NCBI GenBank assembly: GCA_003194525.1
Contig: NBIV01000176.1
Span: forward strand, 1-64,000
DNA: 64,000 nt
Direction: 5' to 3'
Origin: Gracilariopsis chorda
Lineage: Eukaryota; Rhodophyta; Florideophyceae; Gracilariales; Gracilariaceae
Part shown: one piece after another, positions 57,010 to 64,000 of the stretch
Layout: each line of letters opens with the position of its first letter
Numbering within the stretch: the first letter of the stretch is position 1
Notes under the pieces: generated by a model
The model's database searches: none
What the model saw: only the letters and a program-made list of their open reading frames with translations
What the model was told of the DNA's origin: nothing
Made by a program: the position numbers and the translations under genes

Positions 57010-59010
57010 GCTTGAAAAACCAGCATTTTTAGGCTGCATTTCCAGAAAATATCCTCTCATGCAGGGCCAAAGCAAGACCCTGCGTGGTTCCGGGCTTTAC
57101 TTGAGACAATGCTCTTGCCGTCCCCATCACACAAACTTGCCTCTTATCGAGGCAAGCGCAAACTATAGGAAGCTTCCGGGACTCGTGATGTTTTCTCTTT
57201 TTGAGTGCACACATTTCTACGTCTGAATCTGGCCTCACGACGCCTGAATAACTTGTTCAACACAACGTCATCATCATCCTCAGCGCAAAACAACGGCGGC
57301 CTATTTTCTTTTTCATAAAGCACTTGCGAAGCGACTTTCGTATTCTTTGCCCTACTCTTGGAACTGAGGCACTTCCTAATAACCTTCGCTGTACTATTGA
57401 AACTATTTCTTACATTGAATGTGCTCGGAGTAAGTCAAAGTGCCGGAGTCCCACCCTGTTTAGAAAAAATATTCCGAACTACGCGAACAGGTGCTTTCAA
57501 TGGCGCAGCCTCCCACAAAACTCGGTTTCTCGAACGCTCGTTCTGAAGAATATTCTCGATTGCTGTTAACGCAGATGTAGGATTCTTATGAGCTGTGAGG
57601 GCCTCCTCAATGTTTTTTTCAATAACGTTGTCACCGTTGCGAAGTCTAAGTGACTGTCTAACCTCCAATGATTTGCTTTCACTTTCCCTGTCTTCACCAA
57701 TGTTGCAGATCCCAAACCGTTCGCAAAACTTGTCCACAAACAAATTGTCCAGTTGCCATAAGCCAACGTCGACGAAACTCTTTTTGACAACCTCCGCAGT
57801 GATTGCGCGATAGCCTGCCATTGCTAATTTCATCTTGAAACTCATGTTCACATGTGAGAGCTCCCCAGATGCCAAAAGAGTATCACGTAGCGATCTAGTT
57901 TCTTCTTTGAAGTGCTTGTTCATATGAGAGTCGCAGGGCTGTAGGAAATGAGACATATTTGCTGGAAGCTGGATAACATGTATTTTGAACGTTTTTCATT
58001 CGTCTAATCACGCTGTTCCTTTGTGTGAGCTGTGAGCATCCAGCAAAAGCAGGAGGGACTTCGATTTTGACACGAACTGACGTGCGTAGCTTGCGAGATG
58101 TTCAACGACGTTCTTCAACAGGTTGCGATCCATAGACCCTTTTGGACTACATCGAACTACTGTTTTGCTTGTAATCTAGTTTGAATATTCGAGCCATCTG
58201 TACCCTAAAGGTAGGAGACTCATAACTTTCTCGTCAATTGCATCCATCCACTTGGGCATGGCTTTCTTTCCTTCTACAACAAGAAACGGTGGAGCGAGCT
58301 TTCCGGACACGGATCTATTCACCACCGCCGTCATATGCTTTCCGTTCTCGTTCAGATCGTACCGTCAACCAGAATAATGCGAATTGGATGCTGAAGACAC
58401 CTTGAATTTGCGGCCATGCTGTGCATTCACAGCAGTTTCATCAAGATTCCAGATACGGTCTGGGTCTTGAAATAACTCATCGTCTTTCTTCTGCAGATCT
58501 GTGAGAACAGTACTAAGTGTTCGAACGTGATCGATGTTTTCGCCTTCGAAGTACTTATGAGACATGTTATCGGCGCAACGAAATGTTATTGAGCGGTTTC
58601 TTGCACGAAAGGACCGAAGGGCGGCATCAGAAGGGACACCTCGATGGTATCCATTACGACCATCGCCGGCTATTTCAGCTATGAGACTCTTTATGTTGTT
58701 GTTATCGAAGGCAAATCCGTGCTTACCTGCATAAGTCAAGCGTTGGACAATTGCGGCTTCTTCTGCGCTGGTGAGAATCGTTGGTCTACTGGGCTTGAAA
58801 TCTACTTGGTGGAGAAGTTTGTAAAGTTCATTGTCACATGTGAACTTCATGGCTTTGAACAAACGATAGGTTGTTGCTCTAGAAAGCTTGCATGCCGACG
58901 CAACATTACGGGGTTTGCAGCCTTGGTGGAAGAGTTCTACCGCGTGGATTCTGTTTGCTTGGTCTTCGCTTCTACGCTGTGTTGGACGTTTCAGTCTAGC
59001 GGTTTAGCGT
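57010..59010 (-). mobile_element. pogo/Tigger-like (DDE_1) transposon, broken
   Basis: The minus-strand gene begins near 59000 with a pipsqueak-type helix-turn-helix (ANRIHAVELFHQGCKPRNVA, LSRATTYRLFKAM), then a DNA-binding region and the first catalytic motif NLDETAVN (58365-58862). The central part at about 57960-58365 has stops and shifts. The C-terminal catalytic part (57435-57956) reads SHFLQPCDSHMNKHFKEE and GLWQLDNLFVD. Further C-terminal coding DNA extends to about 57030. The terminal repeats and TA duplication were not found. Confidence 0.75.
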
Positions 59011-59584
59011 CTCATTGACAGAGGCATTGCATAGAGAATGGCGTATTTGGGTAAAAAGGGGCCAGATGGGTGTGCTGTTCAAGGGTGGGGGAATATTAAG
59101 AAAGGGTGAAGTGGAAGCTTGGAAATACGAGATCACGTCATTTACAGTAGGGCAGTCTCAAGTAAAGCACTTTCTCAAGTTAAGCCCTTCTGACTGCGAC
59201 TTACTGATAAGCAGTCTACCCCAGGAGTGCGTTTTAGGGCGATGTAATTGCCATCGATGCCGATCCCAAAGTCAACAATTTCCGATTGCTCACTTCGCAA
59301 GGGATTGCAATTCGATGGCACACTCAGAAGAAATTCTCACATCCAATTGCGCGATGGAAGCAATGAATATTGAGAATCTGAACTTGAGATCAACTATGCA
59401 GATAGTATCCGTTTCTAAGGATCCAGCAAACTTCTACCGCTATGGACTTGAAGATTTGCCTTTCTTGGGAGAGAGAGGTATCTATCAATATTCCATAATC
59501 AGGCAGACTGAACCCACAATAAAGAAGAATAATATCCGAAGATTGAATATCAGATTGCTATTCCAGGGCATTTCGCAGATGTGA
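59011..59584 (+). other. Unassigned segment with LINE-like 3' sequence
   Basis: A 189-codon plus-strand frame (59015-59584) has no clear domain. Its last part (about 59450-59545) matches at DNA level the region around 29690-29790, which spans the end of a LINE coding region and the sequence after it. It may therefore be another diverged LINE end. Confidence 0.35.
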
Positions 59585-59804
59585 AATGAAGAGGGACAAA
59601 GAAACAACGGTGTTTATCGATTATACGATGTGTTCTATGGAAATCGAAAGGACTGTGTCTCAACGAGATGCGAAATTGCTTTGTCGCAATTAGCAATCGG
59701 TCGTACACCATGCTTGCATCCTTTGGGGTCTTCTTTAACAAAACGGCAAATGGTTCGCAGATGTAGCTCGGCTGTACTAAGCGACGTAGAGCATTACGTT
59801 CTAA
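59585..59804 (+). mobile_element. LINE 3' end, 5' half (split by Harbinger-3)
   Basis: The plus-strand frame reads CEIALSQLAIGRTPCLHPLG and then DVEHYVL, colinear with the LINE at 20685 (VTLAQFAVGHTPQLHPLG, DVDHFVL). It stops matching exactly at the TAA target site at 59802-59804 and resumes at 63602. Confidence 0.88.
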
Positions 59805-60037
59805 GAGCATCTCCACCCGCGACAGGACAATATGCCAAAGTGCTATTATCGAGAGGCCTCGTGTATGGTGCTTAGTGGCCAAGCAAGATAAAAGAATTTG
59901 CACATTTGATCATCAGGTCTTCCACAATCCCAACTCTCTACCGGTTCACGTGGAACTTCATGTGATCCTTCTGACATCCTGTCACTTTTCCTTCACCTCG
60001 CTCATTGAGAGCTCCTCCACACCTCAAGAGCATCACC

Positions 60038-62205
60038 ATGGCGGACCTCTGGTGGAACGAAGCGACAGCGACAGCGGAAGATGTGGACATTGAGTATCTT
60101 CTCGACAGCAGCAGTGATGACTCCCAGCCGAGCTGGGGCGGTTCAAAGCCCGGAAAAGCACCAAACATCAACCGCAGATCCGACCAAGCAGCTCAAAGAC
60201 TGGACATGCGGTACTTTGCGAATAGTCCCATATACGATGACGCCGCATTCCAGAGACGATATCGCACTTCGCGTCAAGTATTCCAAAGAATCTTCGACAA
60301 GATTACTGAACATGACCCCTTCTTCCAACAAAGAAGACATTGTACAGGGCCTATGGGGTTGAATCCTTATCTAAAGATTACTGCAGCCTTCCGCATTCTG
60401 GCGTACGGCATAGCAGCTGACGCGATTGATGAAACTTTCGCGATGAGCGAAACGACAGCCCTACTATGCCTCGAACACTTCGTACAGTCTGTCATTGCTT
60501 GCTTTTCAGGTGAATACATGCGAGCGCCTACCGAAGCGGACATGAAAAAACATTCTGTTGCACTCGGCCAAGCGTGGATTTGCTGGCATGCTGGGGAGCA
60601 TCGAATGTTGCAAATGGCATTGGAAGAATTGCCCAACCGCTTGGCATGGGCAATATGAAGGGAAAGAAGGGGTTCCGGTTGTAACTTTTGAAGCAATCTG
60701 TGACCATTCACTCTGGATATGGCACGCCTTCTTCGGCTTCCCAGGCTTGGGAAATGACATTAATGTTGTTGAGGCCTCTACACTGAAGGGGAAAATAAGC
60801 AATGGGACCTATCCACCGCACTTAGAGTACGTCATAAACGGGGTGAGACGGAACAAGCCGTATTGGCTCGCTGACGGCATCTATCCCAATTGGCCAGTGT
60901 TCATACAAACCGTAGCTTTCCCAGCAAACAAGAAAGAGGAATGTTTAGCAAAGCATCAAGATGCATGCCGAAAAGATGTTGAAAGAGCATTTGGTGTTCT
61001 TCAAAGTAACTGGCATATTGTAGCAATGCCGGCACGTTTCTGGGCTAAAGAGACGATGAAAGATGTCATGCAGTGCTGTACAATTTTACATAACAAGATG
61101 GTGGAGGATCGAGGAGGGCTGGCAGTCGAAGCAGACGCTGCGGCTGATGATGTGACTCCGCGTATTTCCAATGGAGCCGAGCCTATGGGGGGTGGTCTAA
61201 AAGGAATACCCGGACGTACACCACCGCCTGTTGGGAGCTTGGCGGCAATGTACGAGACCCAAGTTTACTTTAAAGATAGCACTGAGTACTTCGTGTGGTG
61301 CAATGTCCAGTGATGGGAAAACACGCCGAAGACGTTCGGGATCTTCCTCTCACGAGGGTAGCACAGCGAAAGAGCCCTTCCAAGGATGACACGACGAAGT
61401 CGGGTGTAAACCGAGGTCAACCTTCGCGACTAGCGCAGGAAGGTGAATAGGTAAACCTGTAACACAATGCAATACTCCGGTGAGGAGGGATGACTCCACA
61501 CAGTGGCGCACACACGACAGATGTCGGTATGAGCCGCGGGTAGCGAGAACTATCCCAAATAGGAAAGGGGAAATATAAAGGAATATGGAGGGAATGGGAC
61601 AAAGGAAAGGGACGAAAACGAGTCACGCGAGTGGCTCGGGGGAGGCCCGGCACTGCCGAGAAATATACCGTATACACGGGCGAAACCACAACAATGGGAA
61701 CAATCCTCAAGAGGGGTATCTTGGCGAGCAAGGGGGTTGAGCACACCGTACGCAACGGGATATTTCTCCTAAATGGAGTCGAGTACCGCCGAAGGCGAAT
61801 GAGCTCAGAGCCAAGTTCTTGGAGTAGAACACCCTTGGTGGGGAAGATTTAATGGTGCAGCGGCCGTGAGGCCGGCGCACTAAGTAGTGTAGCTTCCCTA
61901 GTGTAATAACTAATTAAATAGATAATTAAATAAATATATAACAACCACCCGTTCACTATCTATCCTTGCCTGCAACCCTTGCCAACGCCCGTATTCCACG
62001 TGTACCACCGGTGTACCGGGCCAACTCCTGCTCGCAGGCAGTGCCACCTGGCACGGGGAAAAGTCATGTATGAACATGTATGAAAGCCGGTGCGACCGGG
62101 AAAATTAACAAGTCCCCAGATGTCCCTCTTACGAGGCATGCTCTTCACTTCGAAACGCGAAGATTGGTCATGGAACACTTATGGCATCGGGAGGGTACAA
62201 TCTAA
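60038..62205 (+). pseudogene. Harbinger-3 transposase, frameshifted and interrupted
   Basis: The gene starts at ATG 60038 (MADLWWNEATATAEDVD). The frame is lost at an A6 run (60545-60550) after EADMKK and continues in the next frame as AKRGFAGMLGSIECC. Nuclease blocks are GSIEC (Glu where the sisters have Asp), WLADGIYPNWPVF and RKDVERAFGVLQ. After STEYF at 61292 the structured element intervenes. The C-terminus ETRRLVMEHLWHREGTI resumes at 62152 and stops at 62205. This tail aligns without gap to the Harbinger-2 end (KIRRQVMDHLWERK). The one homopolymer shift suggests recent decay or a sequencing slip; the Asp-to-Glu change would probably weaken catalysis. Confidence 0.92.
61293..62151 (+). 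repeat. Structured non-coding element, copy 2, nested in Harbinger-3
   Basis: The 859-bp insert begins GTGTGGTGCAATG and is bounded by ACTTC at 61288-61292 and 62147-62151. It is homologous to 662-1492 along its length. Stems with compensatory change include CGAC-GAA-GTCG (61392), CTCC-GGTGA-GGAG (61475), TCAC-GCGA-GTGG (61623), CCGT-ATAC-ACGG (61668), CCTC-AA-GAGG (61705), CGCC-GAA-GGCG (61787) and CGGCC-GTGA-GGCCG (61861). It has no open frame of note and no terminal inverted repeat. The 3' end lacks AG, so it does not look like a spliceosomal intron, and group II boundary rules are only half met (GTGTG start, TTC end). I read it as a mobile structured RNA or its DNA copy. Confidence 0.85.
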
Positions 62206-62233
62206 ACAATGCTGCTGTGATCCTTTTAGTCGG

Positions 62234-63294
62234 TCACGGACAATTCTCAGGGCACACTACAGCCCCGGAATCATTATCGAGACCGGCCGAAGGACTTGTA
62301 ACATCCGTAAGTAAATCGATAGACGGCGCAGTGGGGTGCTCTTCGACAGTGGCGGGCTCTTCCTGGATTTCATCCACAACACTTCCCTCAGACAGCTCAG
62401 TGAAAGCCTTCTTCGCTTTCCGGGAGGCCGCCCTGTCCTGCAGAGTCTCTAACGCTTCCTTCTGCATCAGCAAAAAGAACTCTTGCGTCTGCTTGGAATG
62501 CACCCCACCAGGGCCATTTGTGAACACCAGGATGTCGTTGTGTCGTGACAAAGCAGTGTTTCGATTCTGCTGAGCTTTGACAGCCTCCTGCGCGATTTTA
62601 ATCTTCTTGTTAGCGTTATGCTGTTTCCGCGCAATCTCCTTTGCTTTGTGAGGCCCCAAAGGCCTCTTTGTGGATCGGAAGGGGTGGGCCTGACATCGGA
62701 CGAAGACGATGGTTTGGAACCATCTAAGACTTCGTCAGCAAACGGCACCGTAGATGGTGTTGCTGCGTTTCCCGTCGGAAACTGGCGTTCTGTGGCGCTA
62801 TCCCCACCCGCGCAAAACTTTTCATGAAAAAGAAGGATTCCCCAAGCGTCTAGAAACTTGAATGGCCTGCAGATATCTTCCTGCGGATCCTTGATCTTCT
62901 TGCCGTTGAAAAGAGCAGTGGTGATACAAATTATATCAACATCATTGACGCCAGTTGGCTTGCTTCCAACTACAGTGCTGTGGCAGGCCGAAAAACGCAC
63001 ACAGTGCTTTAAAATCGTCTTTAATCGAGTAAAGGTTGATGCAAGCGAACGGAGTGGAAGCTCTCCTGGTTTCGCCTGCGTGTACTCGTTCTACACGTTT
63101 GTGTATAATGGGTTGCCTTTCTGCTCTGAACCTACAATACGGTTTTCAGAAAGACGAACCCATACCTTTGCAAGCACGACATCTTCTTCTGTTGAATAGT
63201 TGAACCCGCGCACGTTCTTGCCTGACATTTCGAGGCGCGCTTGGCACGACCTCGGCAAAGGAGGCGAGCAGAGCACTGAGGAGATAAATGGCAT
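62234..63294 (-). pseudogene. Harbinger-3 trihelix-like partner, frameshifted
   Basis: The gene starts at ATG 63294 (MPFISSVLCSPPLP). It has a DNA-binding part GFNYSTEEDVVLAKVWVRL (63091-63294), then in other frames GVNDVDIICITTALFNG and CRPFKFLDAWGILLFHEKF (62467-63000), and GPHKAKEIARKQHNANKKIK with a coiled coil (62234-62659). At least two frame shifts separate the pieces. It matches the whole Harbinger-1 partner in order. Its stop lies 28 bp from the restored transposase stop. Confidence 0.82.
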
Positions 63295-63601
63295 TGTGGC
63301 GTCTTTGGCGGGGGCTCGACGGGGATGCAGAATAGTTTCTGTTTGCTTTTCGTTTCCCGCGACGACCTAGACTCTCCGCGCCAAGTCCTCGCCAATGAGA
63401 AGGCAGCGCTTGGATAGAACCGAGGCAAATCGAGGTGGCAAAAACAGCCGGATTTGCCACCCGGGTTTACCATTTGGTGCGATGCGAAAGTGCGTTTGTG
63501 TTTTGGTTTCTTCCGGTGGGGACGGTGCAATTGTCATCAAACGCTAAACTGAGGGACATTTTTTTATTTTGTGCTTTTGTTTTGCACGAGTGGAGATGCT
63601 C

Positions 63602-63815
63602 TAAGATGCCCTTTGAGGACCACATCAAGAAGACTTTTTTTGCCAACTATGCATGAACGACATGGACTAGGTGTTCAAGATACCATCAGAAAAAGGCCTG
63701 AACGAATGCCGGTTTTCCTAGCGAGAGAAAACTACTTTCAATTGAAGCGTTCTGCACTAAGTAGGAATTGAACTAGCGTACCCGTAAAAGAGAGAGAGCG
63801 AGAAAAAAAAAGAGT
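63602..63815 (+). mobile_element. LINE 3' end, 3' half with (GA)n tail
   Basis: After the TAA site the LINE frame resumes as RCPLRTTSRR and ends FLARENYFQLKRSALSRN before the stop at 63771. The non-coding end matches that of the LINE at 20685 (ACTAG, GTAAAAGAGAGAG) and finishes in a GA-rich tail at about 63790-63812. Confidence 0.9.
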
Positions 63816-64000
63816 CCTTAAACGTTTCATGTCGTCATAGCGTATTCTAAAAGAGCCACTATTCAAATCTACTTAAGATATATCTTGGTACTCGAGAGCC
63901 GCTCCAGAGTTTGGGATGGATGTCGGGATTGCATTTTAGGTACAGAGATTGCTACGCGATGGCAAATGCTATGCGCCTTGGGATTGCGTGATGGGATTGT
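63816..64000. other. No gene seen
   Basis: Short flank at the window end, without recognisable features. Confidence 0.3.

Larger units (their letters stand above)
59805..63601. mobile_element. PIF/Harbinger transposon Harbinger-3 carrying a nested element
   Basis: The 3797-bp element has inverted ends GAGCATCTCCACCCG and GAGCATCTCCACTCG, and TAA duplications at 59802-59804 and 63602-63604. It contains a plus-strand transposase and a minus-strand trihelix-like partner, convergent. It is about 700 bp longer than Harbinger-1 and -2. The surplus is explained by the structured element at 61293-62151, without which (and one 5-bp repeat) it would be 2933 bp. It lies inside a LINE 3' end. Confidence 0.95.

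Noticed and set aside
61293-62151. Spliceosomal intron in the Harbinger-3 transposase
   Set aside because: The 5' side begins GT, but the position that restores the protein ends in TTC and not AG. The nearest AG, at 62161-62162, gives a frame that does not match the family. The homolog at 662 lies outside any such gene.
61293-62151. Group II or group I self-splicing intron
   Set aside because: The GTGTG start is suggestive, but I could not find a domain V with its catalytic triad, the 3' end is not AY at the restoring boundary, and the P/Q/R/S core of group I introns is not evident. It is left as unclassified.
1-64000. CRISPR arrays, bacterial operons, rRNA or tRNA genes
   Set aside because: No regularly spaced repeats, Shine-Dalgarno-linked operons or rRNA segments were seen, and no tRNA A and B box pair with a cloverleaf was found by eye. 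A covariance-model search would be needed to exclude single tRNAs.

Overview
The window looks like nuclear DNA of a eukaryotic alga, most probably a red alga of the Florideophyceae type (inference). The host genes are almost intronless. The only intron I could resolve is 69 nt, in a proteasome subunit gene. Plastid- or mitochondrion-type PPR, front-end desaturase and glycosyltransferase-sulfotransferase genes fit an alga that makes sulfated polysaccharides. The rest is packed with transposons. Several long frames begin at non-ATG codons; for host genes I used the first in-frame ATG.

Layout. 1-3.1 kb: a decayed segment, a structured repeat (copy 1) and a broken Tc1/mariner element with long inverted ends. 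3.6-20.3 kb: a gene-rich block with a PPR protein (-), a secreted Ser/Asn-rich protein (+), a cytochrome b5-fusion desaturase (+), a small unknown protein (+), a bZIP factor (-) and a type II membrane protein joining a glycosyltransferase to a sulfotransferase-like domain (+). 20.7-21.2 kb: a LINE 3' fragment. 21.2-29.1 kb: a secreted protein (-), ribosomal protein RPL8/uL2 (+), proteasome alpha subunit PSMA4 (-) and a very long SEL1-repeat protein (+). 29.4-64 kb is almost entirely mobile elements: LINE 3' ends, three PIF/Harbinger elements with identifiable ends and TAA or TTA target duplications, two further PIF-like transposase plus DNA-binding-partner pairs, a large LINE split by a foreign hairpin-rich segment, a DIRS/Ngaro-like fossil and a pogo-like transposon.

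The most unusual signal is an approximately 830-860 nt non-coding element seen at 662-1492 (copy 1) and 61293-62151 (copy 2). The copies are diverged, but at least seven short hairpins are kept by compensatory changes on both sides of the stem, several with GNRA-like loops. This is the pattern of a folded RNA. Copy 2 sits inside the Harbinger-3 transposase gene between 5-bp direct repeats (ACTTC). Removing it restores the conserved transposase C-terminus and brings Harbinger-3 to about 2.93 kb, close to its two sisters (3.08 and 3.10 kb). A third, weaker relative may lie in the segment that splits the large LINE. Harbinger-3 is itself inserted in an older LINE, so the order of events can be read: LINE, then Harbinger-3, then the structured element.
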